64,000 bases of DNA from CAZUMW01 sp964621615. Its GTDB lineage: Bacteria > Desulfobacterota > WTBG01 > CAIYCZ01 > CAIRTM01. The position numbers were made by a program, and so were the translations under genes. Each line of letters starts with the position of its first letter. Within the stretch, counting starts at the first letter, position 1. The notes under the pieces were generated by a model, which was given only the letters and a program-made list of their open reading frames with translations, was not told where the DNA came from and searched no databases. Location of the stretch: assembly GCA_964621615.1 (NCBI GenBank), contig CAZUMW010000009.1, positions 1 to 64,000 of the forward strand. The letters run 5' to 3'. Below, piece after piece: positions 34,267 to 42,787 of the stretch.

Positions 34267-35655
34267 CTATCGGCGGTAGCGCTGTTTCTGATACAGCAGG
34301 TCGTAGCGTATTTGTCCGTCGCTGCTGCCTTGTGCAACACCCTGTACCACTGTCTGTCCGAGGCTTCTGCACCGCGGGTCGCTTCCTGCACCTGATGCGA
34401 TGCTGAGGCCGTCCCGGCAGGTTTCATGGTTCATTATCCGCAGGGCTTTAAGGCGCTGATACGGTGAAAGGGCGCTCATGCTGATTCCGGGAATCTGTTC
34501 GACGTAGCGCCTGTTGCTGCGGCTGAGCGCCTGTTTTGTCTGTTCGGTTTTGTATTGCTCGATAAGAAGCCGTATCCGGGGATCTTCGGGAATCGATTTG
34601 TCGAGAGCCGTGCAGGAATACCGGACGGTGTTCTTTGCCGAAAGCGCGGTCATTTTTTCCTCGAGAGCGGCCCGCTGTGCCGCCAGGTCCTCTCTGCGTA
34701 CCTCATCGGGCGGGCGCTGCTCCAGCCGCCTGAGCTCGCCGATTTTTTTTTGAAGCGCCTCCCGGGCCGTGTGATCAGCAAAGGGCGCCTCAGGATCGAT
34801 AACATGAAGCCTTAGAACGGCTGCATAATTTCCGCCGGAGCCGGGGGAGGCAAGCACGGTGCCGCTTATCAGCCGGGGCGCTTTATCGCGGGCGGGCCCT
34901 GCGGACCCGAGGATGAAATCAATGCCCGCCACCTGCCGCGCCAGCGCCGCGTTTTTCTGCGGCGGCAGCTGTGACAGCGCGATGATAATGGAGCAGCCTT
35001 TATCCTTCAGGCGGCCCGCCGCGGTTTCAGCAGCCTCAGGGGGGGGGGCGGCTGTAACGGGACCGGCGCGCGAGGCGCCGGCCTCCCCGGCAGCGGCTAT
35101 GCCGAAGATGCCGATTTTCAGCGAGCCTGTTCGCTTTATAACCCAGGGCTCGAAAAGACTTTGATTGGTCTCTTTCTGCCGTACGTTGGCGGAAATGCAG
35201 GCAAGCCCGGGGTCGCTCCCCGCCGCTTTCAGGTATTCGGCAGCAGGCCCGCTGTCTCTGAGGCTCACGTTGACCGCATCCGTTCCCATGAGGGCGAGCG
35301 CGTCAAACACACAGCGGGCGCTGCTGTCGCGGGTGCCGTACGGGAAATCCTCCGGCGGCAGCAGGTTCCCGGCATCAAGCAGCAAAACCGAACCGCTTTT
35401 TGAGCGGTGCTCGTGAGCAAGGGATGCCCGCCGTGCGAGGCCGCCCTGGCTTCTGCACCCGCACCCCCGCGGTTCCAGGGCGCCGCTGGTGTTGCCGGTA
35501 ACGATGATAGTAAGGGAGGCCGGCTCAAAGGGCTTTTTGAGCGCGGTGGGAATGCCGGCGCATGAGGCCGCTGTCAGCAGTGCTGCAATGGCGGCAGCAA
35601 TCACAGCTGTGTGAGCGCCGGCACTATGCAGATAATAATTTTGATTTTCTTTCAT
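34267..35655 (-). CDS. 5'-nucleotidase/UshA-like lipoprotein, probably catalytically altered
   Basis: A signal peptide with lipobox TAASC predicts an envelope lipoprotein. The N-terminal ~230 residues follow the UshA-type metallophosphatase layout (VTGNTSGALEPRGCGC, GGLARRAS, LLLDAGNLLPP, DAVNVSLRD). However, the usual metal ligands in the NDxHG and GD motifs are replaced (GNTSG, GN), so hydrolase activity is doubtful. The EP-x-GCGC...QGGLARR stretch recalls relatives found beside multihaem cytochromes. The C-terminal half is helical (coiled coil ~300-345). A G10 run at 35039-35048 encodes part of a Pro stretch. The start at 35655 is chosen for the signal peptide. Confidence 0.7.
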   Translation of the reverse strand: MKENQNYYLHSAGAHTAVIAAAIAALLTAASCAGIPTALKKPFEPASLTIIVTGNTSGALEPRGCGCRSQGGLARRASLAHEHRSKSGSVLLLDAGNLLPPEDFPYGTRDSSARCVFDALALMGTDAVNVSLRDSGPAAEYLKAAGSDPGLACISANVRQKETNQSLFEPWVIKRTGSLKIGIFGIAAAGEAGASRAGPVTAAPPPEAAETAAGRLKDKGCSIIIALSQLPPQKNAALARQVAGIDFILGSAGPARDKAPRLISGTVLASPGSGGNYAAVLRLHVIDPEAPFADHTAREALQKKIGELRRLEQRPPDEVRREDLAAQRAALEEKMTALSAKNTVRYSCTALDKSIPEDPRIRLLIEQYKTEQTKQALSRSNRRYVEQIPGISMSALSPYQRLKALRIMNHETCRDGLSIASGAGSDPRCRSLGQTVVQGVAQGSSDGQIRYDLLYQKQRYRR

Positions 35656-35728
35656 ATCATAACATGATACCATAATTTAATTATAAATAAAGATCAAACT
35701 GGAAGCTGCTTTCGCTTCAGGGGCACAT

Positions 35729-36562
35729 ATGCAAAAGACCGGAACAGGGTGCAGCGCCGTAAAAGCCGGGCTGCTTGTGATGGACCGCTTTCGACCGGCC
35801 GCGCCCGCGGCTGCTTCGGCGATCTGCCTGCTTGTGCTGCTGTGCGCGCATGCGCCTGCTGCAGCCGGGGAGAGCTTCCCCCGCCCCCGAGGGCCGGTTA
35901 ACGATTTTGCCGGTGTCATATCGCCCCGGATCGAAGCCGCCATGGAGAATCTCTCCCGGGAAGTCCTTCGCAAGACAGGTGCTGCGGTGGTGGTTGCCGC
36001 CGTTGACACGGTGGGCGACAGCGATCCGGCTCTGTATGTCAATGAGCTGTATGAGGCATGGGGTATCGGCAAAAAAGGCGAGGATAAAGGGGTGCTTATA
36101 CTCCTTGCGCTGAAAGAGCGGGCGGTGCGCATCGAAAACGGATACGGCGTCGAAGGGACCCTGCCCGACGGGCTTGCGGGAAGCATACTTGACCGCTATT
36201 GCGTGCCGTACCTCAAGCAGGAGCAATACGGCAAGGGGCTTTTTAATGCTATGGCGGCGGTAAGCGGCGTGATCGCCAAGGACGCGGGCGTCACTATCGG
36301 CCAGGGCGTGCCCCGGCAGCAGCAGCGCACGGCCGCGCGACGCTCAGGCGGGTCCATTATACCGCTTATCGTTGTAGCTTTTTTCTTTTTGTCTCTTTTT
36401 TCGCGGCGGGGGCGCGGTCTTCTGCCCCTTGTGCTTCTTATGGGCATGTCCGGGCGCGGCGGGCTGAGCGGCGGCGGCTTCGGCAGCGGCGGGTTCAGCG
36501 GCGGGTTCGGGGGGTTCGGCGGCGGGCTGAGCGGCGGCGGCGGAGCCGGCAGAAGCTTTTGA
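35729..36562 (+). CDS. TPM-domain membrane protein (YgcG-like) with glycine-rich tail
   Basis: An N-terminal hydrophobic signal (ASAICLLVLLCAHAPAAAG) precedes a TPM domain (VNDFAGVISPRIEAAMENLSREVLRKTG; VRIENGYGVEGTLPDGLAG). A membrane span (SIIPLIVVAFFFLSLF) and a Gly/Ser-rich C-terminus ending GAGRSF follow, the usual YgcG architecture. The TPM domain faces the periplasm; the family is linked to membrane stress and photosystem/respiratory assembly elsewhere, and its enzymatic role is debated. YgcG and LemA genes are commonly neighbours; here a nucleotidyltransferase gene lies between them. An ATG at 35780 is a possible alternative start. Confidence 0.85.
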   Translation: MQKTGTGCSAVKAGLLVMDRFRPAAPAAASAICLLVLLCAHAPAAAGESFPRPRGPVNDFAGVISPRIEAAMENLSREVLRKTGAAVVVAAVDTVGDSDPALYVNELYEAWGIGKKGEDKGVLILLALKERAVRIENGYGVEGTLPDGLAGSILDRYCVPYLKQEQYGKGLFNAMAAVSGVIAKDAGVTIGQGVPRQQQRTAARRSGGSIIPLIVVAFFFLSLFSRRGRGLLPLVLLMGMSGRGGLSGGGFGSGGFSGGFGGFGGGLSGGGGAGRSF

Positions 36563-36714
36563 CCGGAATCGTTTCGCGCATGCCCCGCACGGCAGTGCGC
36601 GGCCAAGCGCAATGTATATCAATAAATCAGTGCCGATTATTTTTCAGAAGAGCACGGCGTTGAAATTATTTTTTTGGACGCTGCTGCTGTAACCAATTAA
36701 AGGAGCCATGAGCG

Positions 36715-37455
36715 ATGGCAAAAAGGCCGCACAAGCCCGAGCTGATCTTCGGCGATTTTGTCCACGACTTCAAAGAGCTTCTGGGGCAGGAGCTGCTCAG
36801 CGTTATTGTCTATGGCAGCGCCGCCCGGGGAGAGTACGTTGCCGGAAAGTCCGATATTAACTTTATGGTGATACTGGCAGAGGATGCCATAGATCGCCCG
36901 GCGCGCATGATGCCGCTGATAAAAAAATGGCACAAGCGCTCGGTAAGCACGCCGCTTTTTCTGACCAAAGGATACATTTCGTCATCTCTTGATTCATTCC
37001 CCATAGAGTTTTTGAATTTCAAGTCAGCCTACCGGCTGATCTACGGCGAGGATGTGCTGCAGGATCTGCAGTTTGACAGCAGCCTGCTCCGCCTGCAGTG
37101 CGAGCGCGAGCTCAAGGGCAAGCTGCTGCAGCTGCGGGAGCGCTTTCTTGAAACCGAGGGCAGGCGGGGCCGCATCGAAGAGCTGATTCGTGTGTCGCTC
37201 ACCACGTTTTTATCAATCTTCAGGGCGGTCGTGTTCCTCGAGGGCAGCGAGCCCCCCGGCAATAACAATGAGCTCATCGCTGCCGTGTCCCGCTGTGCGG
37301 GCCTTGACAGCGAGCTGTTTGCTTATCTTGCCGAAATCAGACAGCGGACGCGCACGCTTGATAAAGCAGGCGCTGCCGGGATCATGGAGCGCTACATCGG
37401 GCAGGTGCGAAAGCTGGCGCAGCATATCGACCGCTGTGAGGAGGGCCGGGCCTGA
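36715..37455 (+). CDS. Nucleotidyltransferase-fold protein (MNT-like)
   Basis: Residues ~25-55 hold the polymerase-beta-type motif YGSAARGEY...SDINFMV. Canonical enzymes have G[SA]-x10-DxD; here the second Asp is Asn (DIN), which I recall as usual in a subgroup of these proteins, so metal binding may be altered. The C-terminal ~120 residues are helical, like the HEPN-type partner domains often attached. No signal peptide. It is 152 bases after the TPM gene and 87 before lemA, all on one strand, an uncommon interposition. The target is unknown. Confidence 0.8.
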   Translation: MAKRPHKPELIFGDFVHDFKELLGQELLSVIVYGSAARGEYVAGKSDINFMVILAEDAIDRPARMMPLIKKWHKRSVSTPLFLTKGYISSSLDSFPIEFLNFKSAYRLIYGEDVLQDLQFDSSLLRLQCERELKGKLLQLRERFLETEGRRGRIEELIRVSLTTFLSIFRAVVFLEGSEPPGNNNELIAAVSRCAGLDSELFAYLAEIRQRTRTLDKAGAAGIMERYIGQVRKLAQHIDRCEEGRA

Positions 37456-37542
37456 CCGGTGCTGATGAGCTGGGCTGCTTTTTATATCTAATGGGTTGAA
37501 ACGCTATTTTGCTTTATGCACTTTCGATCGGAGGCAACGGGT

Positions 37543-38109
37543 ATGAGAAAAAAATATTCCTCGCCAGCGCTTTTCTGCGCGGCGCTGTACTGTCTTTGTG
37601 CGCTGTCGGGATGCGGCACCTACAACCGCCTCGTGACCCTTGATGAAGAGGTCAGCGAGTCCTGGGCACAGGTTGAAAACCAGCTGCAGCGCCGGATGGA
37701 TTTAGTGCCCAATCTTGTGGAGACGGTCAAGGGGTATGCAAAGCACGAAAGAGAGGTTTTTACCGAGGTTGCCGAGGCGCGCTCAAAGGTTGCCGGGGCG
37801 GGGTCAATCCCGGAAAAAATAAACGCAAACAGGCAGCTGTCCTCTGCGCTCAGCAGGCTGCTGCTTGTGGTTGAGCGCTATCCCCAGCTGAAGGCAAACG
37901 CCTCCTTTGTCCGGCTTCAGGATGAGCTTGCCGGCACGGAGAACCGCATCGCCGTTGCCCGCCGGCGGTACAATGAAGCGGTGAAGCGCTATAACGTCGC
38001 CACCAGGAAGTTTCCGTCAAACATGATTGCCTCCGCATTCGATTTTGAAAAGGCTGAATTCTACAAGGCTCCCGAGCAGGCGAAAAGCGCCCCGAAGGTG
38101 TCATTTTAG
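37543..38109 (+). CDS. lemA: LemA-family lipoprotein
   Basis: A signal peptide ends in the lipobox LSGC. The rest matches LemA: YNRLVTLDEEVSESWAQVENQLQRRMDLVPNLVETVKGYAKHE near the N-terminus, and TENRIAVARRRYNEAVKRYNVATRKFPSN late. LemA proteins are coiled-coil helical bundles of unknown biochemical role, often encoded next to TPM/YgcG proteins, as here. GGAGG 10 bases upstream supports the ATG at 37543. The kinase gene starts 11 bases later and is probably co-transcribed. Confidence 0.93.
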   Translation: MRKKYSSPALFCAALYCLCALSGCGTYNRLVTLDEEVSESWAQVENQLQRRMDLVPNLVETVKGYAKHEREVFTEVAEARSKVAGAGSIPEKINANRQLSSALSRLLLVVERYPQLKANASFVRLQDELAGTENRIAVARRRYNEAVKRYNVATRKFPSNMIASAFDFEKAEFYKAPEQAKSAPKVSF

Positions 38110-38120
38110 CAGGCGGGGCT

Positions 38121-39797
38121 ATGCCGGATACAGAAAAACCGCTGTGGAGGCACGTGCCGCGATCCATGTTTAAAACCTATGTATGTAACGAGGCGGCCTG
38201 GACAGTGCGCGACGGCTTTGACGCTTCGCTTCTCGACAGCCTGCCTGCCCGCCTTGCACGCTATGAAAAGCACCCTGAGCTTGCGCTGGTAAAGGACAAT
38301 AATGTGCGGAGCGTTTTTTCCTGCAGCCCATCCGGCCCGGCAGAAAAAGCGCTGTTTATCAAGCGCTATAAGTGCCGGGGGCTGTCCGACCGGCTTAAGC
38401 ACCTTGTGGTGCCTTCAAAGGCGCGCTCTGAGTGGAAGGCGCTGCTGCGCTTCGAGCAGAGCCGGCTTCCCTGCCCCCGTGCCCAGGCCTTTATGGAAAA
38501 GCGAGCTCTGGGCCTTCTTCGTGAAAGCTGCCTTATTACCGAGTCGCTTGCGCCGGCAGTGGAGCTCAATGACCGTGCCGCCGCGCCGGCGGCATCCCCC
38601 GCGGAAAAAAGAGACATCATAGTATTGCTCGCCGATATGGTTCGCGCGCTTCACGGGCACAATATTTTTTACCGAGATCTTCATGCAGGAAATATTTTGA
38701 TGCGGCGCTCTGAATCCGGCGCTCCCCGCCTGTTTTTCATCGATTTGCACCGCGCGGTTTTTTTGCCCCGGATTTTTGGCTGGATGCGCACGCGCGATCT
38801 TGCGCAGCTGTGCAATTCGCTGGGCGGCACCATGGCGCAGCGATTGCTGTTTTTGCAGCGCTACAGCGGGGCTGATTCGTGCAGGGATAAGCCGTGTCAG
38901 GGCCTGTGGCGCGCGGTCGGGCATAAAGCAGCCGCGCTCGAGCGCCGGCGCATACTAAGCCGCAGCAAGCGGTGCGTAAAAAACAGCTCGGTTTTTGAGT
39001 GCGAGCGATCATTTAAAGAGCGCTACTGCGGGCGGAAGGATTTCGGCAGGGACGCTGCGCGCGCAGCGCTGGCGGCGCATAAATCCCGCCTGAGCAAAAA
39101 AGACAGCATCAAATCGTCTTCAAAATCTGCTCTGACATGCCACGGCGAACATGAAAGCGGCCCGCTGTGCGTGAAAGAGTACCGGTACCTCGGGGCGGCC
39201 TATATGATTAAAAACCTGTTCCGGCGGTCGCGCGCCATGAAAAGCTGGCTGGCGGCGCACGGGCTGATCGTCAGAGGCATCAGCACGCCGCAGCCGCTTG
39301 CGCTTGTTGAGCGGCGCCTGGGCCCTCTGGTGGTTGAAAGCTTTCTTGTTACCAGGTGGCTGCCGGATGCTCCGGCGTTGAACGATTATATCAGGAGCCG
39401 GGTCAGCGCCTTTTCGCCGGGCAAAAGAAAATCGTTTATCAGGTCACTTTCCCGCAGCCTCGGGACGCTGCACCGGCAGGGGATCTATCATGCCGATTTG
39501 AAGTCAAACAACATCCTTGTTGAAGATCGGGGCCGGGGCGGCGGCTGGACGTTCTACTTCATCGATCTTGACCGCGTTCGCTTCGCGCGGCAGGTAACCG
39601 ATTATCAGCGCATCAACAATCTGGCGCAGATCAACGCTTCAGTGGCAAGCGTGATGACGGTCAGGGAGCGGCTGCTGTTTTTCCGCCTGTATGCGGCGGA
39701 AGAGCCTTTTTTCGCCGAGCGCAAACACTGGTATCGCCTGATTATGCATATCGGCAGGCACAAAGTAACCGAGCCGTACGGGGTGCGCTTTCACTAG
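38121..39797 (+). CDS. Tandem double Kdo/WaaP-like (sugar/LPS) kinase in one chain
   Basis: Two kinase-fold halves of ~270 residues follow each other. Each has a Lys-bearing strand (KALFIKRYKCRGL; GPLCVKEYRYLGAAYMIKNL). Each has a catalytic loop (FYRDLHAGNIL; IYHADLKSNNIL) and a metal-binding Asp (FFIDLHR; YFIDLDR). Both therefore look active. The fold belongs with LPS core heptose kinases (WaaP) and related Kdo kinases, which phosphorylate sugars on the inner leaflet. No signal peptide. Fusion of two complete units is unusual. The glycosyltransferase at 40262 points to an envelope-sugar context. Other readings: aminoglycoside-type or protein kinase-like. Confidence 0.82.
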   Translation: MPDTEKPLWRHVPRSMFKTYVCNEAAWTVRDGFDASLLDSLPARLARYEKHPELALVKDNNVRSVFSCSPSGPAEKALFIKRYKCRGLSDRLKHLVVPSKARSEWKALLRFEQSRLPCPRAQAFMEKRALGLLRESCLITESLAPAVELNDRAAAPAASPAEKRDIIVLLADMVRALHGHNIFYRDLHAGNILMRRSESGAPRLFFIDLHRAVFLPRIFGWMRTRDLAQLCNSLGGTMAQRLLFLQRYSGADSCRDKPCQGLWRAVGHKAAALERRRILSRSKRCVKNSSVFECERSFKERYCGRKDFGRDAARAALAAHKSRLSKKDSIKSSSKSALTCHGEHESGPLCVKEYRYLGAAYMIKNLFRRSRAMKSWLAAHGLIVRGISTPQPLALVERRLGPLVVESFLVTRWLPDAPALNDYIRSRVSAFSPGKRKSFIRSLSRSLGTLHRQGIYHADLKSNNILVEDRGRGGGWTFYFIDLDRVRFARQVTDYQRINNLAQINASVASVMTVRERLLFFRLYAAEEPFFAERKHWYRLIMHIGRHKVTEPYGVRFH

Positions 39798-39821
39798 GGC
39801 CTGAATCTATTTTTTGCCGCA

Positions 39822-40121
39822 TCAGGCGATGCAGTCATATTGCTGTATGTCGGGCGGGGCTTCCAGAAGCTCGTCCATCTGCCCCAACGCGTTTTTTATA
39901 TGTTCGGAGGAGAGGTGCTTTTGCAGCGCCTGCTCATTCTCCCACTGCTCGACAAAAGTAAACTCCTCCGGGGCCTGGCGGTTATTGAGAAGATAATAAG
40001 CGATACAGCCCGCCTCATTGCGGGTTGGCCCGATAAGAGCGCTGAGCGCGGCTTTGAGCGTATCGGCTTTATCTTTCCGGGCCTTCATTCGTGCGATAAC
40101 ATGAACGCTGCGTGTCTGCAT
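39822..40121 (-). CDS. Antibiotic-biosynthesis-monooxygenase (ABM/YgiN-like) dimeric barrel protein
   Basis: The 99-residue protein shows the ABM pattern: VHVIARMKARKDKADTLKAAL, NEAGCIAYYLLNN, FTFVEQWENEQALQKHLSSEH. Members fold as dimeric alpha+beta barrels and include quinol monooxygenases (YgiN), haem-degrading enzymes and mere oligomeric proteins. No metal or haem ligand marks a precise function. It is a single gene, convergent with the kinase gene. Confidence 0.88.
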   Translation of the reverse strand: MQTRSVHVIARMKARKDKADTLKAALSALIGPTRNEAGCIAYYLLNNRQAPEEFTFVEQWENEQALQKHLSSEHIKNALGQMDELLEAPPDIQQYDCIA

Positions 40122-40261
40122 GAGAATCCTCCCTGAGTGTGTCTGTGATATGAAATAAATAATACCCTTTCCCGGCCGGCGGGGACGTTTAGTGTATCAT
40201 GGTTTTTGCCCGGAGTGAACGGGTATCTGCCGGGCGGCCACCCCCTGATATGGAGGTCATA

Positions 40262-41413
40262 ATGAAAATCCTGCACCTGTACAGCAACTGGAAATGGACC
40301 GGGCCTGCCGAACATGCTCTTAATCTGGCGCGCAGCTTTCAGCGGGCAGGCCATGATGTAACATTCTGCTGCTCCCCGCCGCCGGAAGGCGTTCCTGACT
40401 CGATTGTCGATGCCGCCCGCCGGTCGGGGATTGAGCCGCTTGCTGAATTCAGATTGAACAAACATTTTAACCTGTCGGACAATATGAAGGATATCCGCCC
40501 GCTGTGGTCTTTTCTGCGCCGCGAAAAGTTCGATATTATCCACTGCCATCTGCCCAATGATCATGCTCTTGCGGGCGCGGCTCTCCGGCTCAATCCGGCC
40601 CGGTCAGCGCTTGTCAGGTCCTGCTATGAGGGCAGCGGCATGCCAGGGGGGCTGCGGTTCCTGATGTCGCTGATGCTGCTTACCGACGGCCTGATCACCA
40701 TATCGGAGCGAACGCGCTCCCAGGTTGTCCGCAGGCGCTGTATCGGGGCGCACAAGGTCTGGAAGGTGGATGTGCCGGTTGACCTTGAGCGGTTTAACCG
40801 TGCCTCCGTGCAGGGCGGGCGCGCCGTCTATTGCCTGTCTGAGGATGCTGTAGTCGGAGGTATCGTTGCACGCGTGCAGACGCACCGGCGCTTTGAGGTG
40901 CTGCTCGAGGCCCTGCAATATGTGATTCGTGAATTTCCCGGATTCAGGTTTATGATAATCGGCCGGGGCACCCATATTGAGGATATCGCCATCAGGCCCT
41001 CACAGAAAATGGGCATACGCAGCAACCTCATTTTTACCGGATATAAAAAAGAGGACTTTATTTCCACCCTGTCATGCCTTGATTTCAAGGTGTTTCTGGT
41101 GCCCGGATCGGACGGCTCGTGCAGGGCGGTGCGGGAGGCTATGGCAATGGGAATACCGGTCATCGCCGCCGACCGCGGCATGCTTGCAGAGATAGTCGAT
41201 CACGGCAAAAGCGGACTGGTGATTGATGATACGCCCGAGAAGCTGGCCGAGGCCATTATGTATATGGTTGAGCATCCAGAAAAGCGCCGGGAGATGGGAG
41301 CCGGCGCACGTGAAAAAGCACGCTCACTTTTCAGCCCCGCTGTGCAGGCCGAGCGGGTTGAGCAGATATATGAGCATGTCATGAAAAAAAAACAAAAGAA
41401 GGCGGGGAAGTAG
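40262..41413 (+). CDS. Family 4 (GT-B) glycosyltransferase
   Basis: The N-terminal half begins MKILHLYSNWKWTGPAEHALNLARSF, typical of GT4 acceptor domains with the glycine/pro-rich first loop. The C-terminal half has GGIVARVQTHRRFEVLLEAL, the donor-side strand GFRFMIIGRG and the EX7E-like region SCRAVREAMAMGIPVIAADRGMLAEIV that contacts the nucleotide-sugar. It transfers a sugar to a lipid- or saccharide-acceptor in the cytoplasm. GGAGG 6 bases upstream sets the start at 40262 rather than the in-frame ATG at 40199. It may act with the tandem kinase on the same envelope glycan; this is inference. Confidence 0.9.
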   Translation: MKILHLYSNWKWTGPAEHALNLARSFQRAGHDVTFCCSPPPEGVPDSIVDAARRSGIEPLAEFRLNKHFNLSDNMKDIRPLWSFLRREKFDIIHCHLPNDHALAGAALRLNPARSALVRSCYEGSGMPGGLRFLMSLMLLTDGLITISERTRSQVVRRRCIGAHKVWKVDVPVDLERFNRASVQGGRAVYCLSEDAVVGGIVARVQTHRRFEVLLEALQYVIREFPGFRFMIIGRGTHIEDIAIRPSQKMGIRSNLIFTGYKKEDFISTLSCLDFKVFLVPGSDGSCRAVREAMAMGIPVIAADRGMLAEIVDHGKSGLVIDDTPEKLAEAIMYMVEHPEKRREMGAGAREKARSLFSPAVQAERVEQIYEHVMKKKQKKAGK

Positions 41414-41435
41414 CACTCCGGTGAGCCGGGCGGGC

Positions 41436-41783
41436 TTATTGCTTGTCTGCCTTTTTGTCTTTCTTTTTCTTCTTTTTGCCGCTTTCCTGCTGCGAGGCCT
41501 GCTCTTTTTGCTTTGCTTTCTTTTTTGCGCCGGCCTGTTTTTTCTCTTCTGCGCGCTGCTGCTTTTTCTGTGCGGCTTTGGCAACAACCTGCTCGCGCTC
41601 ATCGATTGAAGCAATCGCCTTTTGTGTTCTTCTCAGCTCCGCCTGGAAATGCTTCAGCACTTTATCTTTTTTTATGTCGCTGCCCTCTGTGCCTCTTTGG
41701 GTGAGAATGCTGCGCCGCTGTTTGATCATCTGCTGGTACTCTTCCCTTTGCCGCAACCGGGTCTCTTTCTGGTTTGATCCCAT
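41436..41783 (-). CDS. Lys/Glu/Gln-rich coiled-coil hypothetical protein
   Basis: The 115-residue protein is highly charged. Residues ~1-75 are a coiled coil (QRRSILTQRGTEG, QAELRRTQKAIASIDEREQVV) and the last ~40 are almost all Lys with Gln, Ala, Ser. Such tails bind nucleic acid or acidic partners non-specifically, but no family is recognised. AAGGAG 6 bases upstream fixes the start at 41783, shorter than the longest frame (41807). It is convergent with the glycosyltransferase gene. Function unknown. Confidence 0.65.
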   Translation of the reverse strand: MGSNQKETRLRQREEYQQMIKQRRSILTQRGTEGSDIKKDKVLKHFQAELRRTQKAIASIDEREQVVAKAAQKKQQRAEEKKQAGAKKKAKQKEQASQQESGKKKKKKDKKADKQ

Positions 41784-42031
41784 GTGAGTGCTCCTTTTTG
41801 TGTCCAAAAGTGTTATATGAACTGCATATCAGGCTGAAGCAGCTTGAAAAAAGCAGCATACATTGTAATAAAGTTTTTCATTTTATGCAAGCATATTACG
41901 CACCGGCGCGGCGATAATTTTTCAATGCGCGCGCTTTGCTGAGGATAAAAGGGCTGCGGACACGCCCGATATGCAGCTGTGTGAATACGCACGGGGCGGC
42001 TTTCTTGACACGCGGCTTGCTGCACGCCGTG

Positions 42032-42542
42032 TCAGAGCCTGGTTTTAACCGCATCAGGGTGCGGATGTGCTTTTATCTCACTAAGCGCCGCCTGCAGATC
42101 ATCGTCCGGCAATGCGAAATTTTTCAGCTCGCCTGCCATATACTTTTCGTACCCCGACAAATCAAGCAGGCCGTGCCCGCTGTTTGTACCACGCCTGGGC
42201 GACAGCTGAGTTCGGCTTGTGGCTGCCAGCGGGGCTCACGCTTTCATCTTTGAAATAGATCCGGGCCGGGGTTTTTAAATGTTTTTCCAGATACACAGCC
42301 CGGCGCAGGGGGCTCGGCCGCCACCGGTACAGCATACCGATAATATCCTCAGGTATGTCAATCCACCGCTGCGTGCTGACTTCCTGCTCGATGAGGTTCA
42401 TCGGGAAAATCTGCGCAAGCGCATCGGGGGTGACCGGATTGCCGTCTGCATCAACAGGAGGCAGGGCTTTTAAGTCGGCTCCCAGGTTATACCACTGGCG
42501 CGGTATGTCATGCTCAGGCAACTGGATCTTTATATCTGCCAT
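42032..42542 (-). pseudogene. trpB: trpB2-type tryptophan synthase beta chain, internally deleted
   Basis: The N-terminal ~120 codons match TrpB2 well (EIPRQWYNLG-like start, NLIEQEVSTQRWIDIPE, PARIYFKDESVSPAGSHKPNSAVAQAWY), stopping just after the PLP-lysine motif SHKPN. Immediately afterwards, in a different reading frame, the true TrpB2 C-terminus appears (GHGLLDLSGYEKYMAGEL ... down to the TGA at 42032-42034). So ~250 codons were removed and the join is out of frame. The intact first reading ends early at 42162. A dyad (GTAAAC/GTTTAC at 42544-42567) remains upstream of the start. Enzyme function is lost. Confidence 0.88.
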
Positions 42543-42787
42543 TGTAAACGATCTCATTTTTGTTTACGTGTAGCCATTGTTAAAGTGATTAATATACTCC
42601 AAACTGCATTAATGCACAAGAGCAATGATTTTCATGTTCACAGATGCAGCATATGTGTGCAATAATACCTGCATTCGCCGCTTTCCGGTGACAGCGCCGG
42701 ACGGTTCCAGAGACAAAATATCAGCCCGGCCTGACCGGGCGGCACCTGAATACGCCAATACGCACATGGATTGCCGGAGATCGCCGC

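Noticed and set aside
36420..36560. GGC-rich repeats at the end of the TPM gene as possible CRISPR or tandem repeat locus
   Set aside because: They encode the usual Gly/Ser-rich YgcG tail and have no spacer structure.
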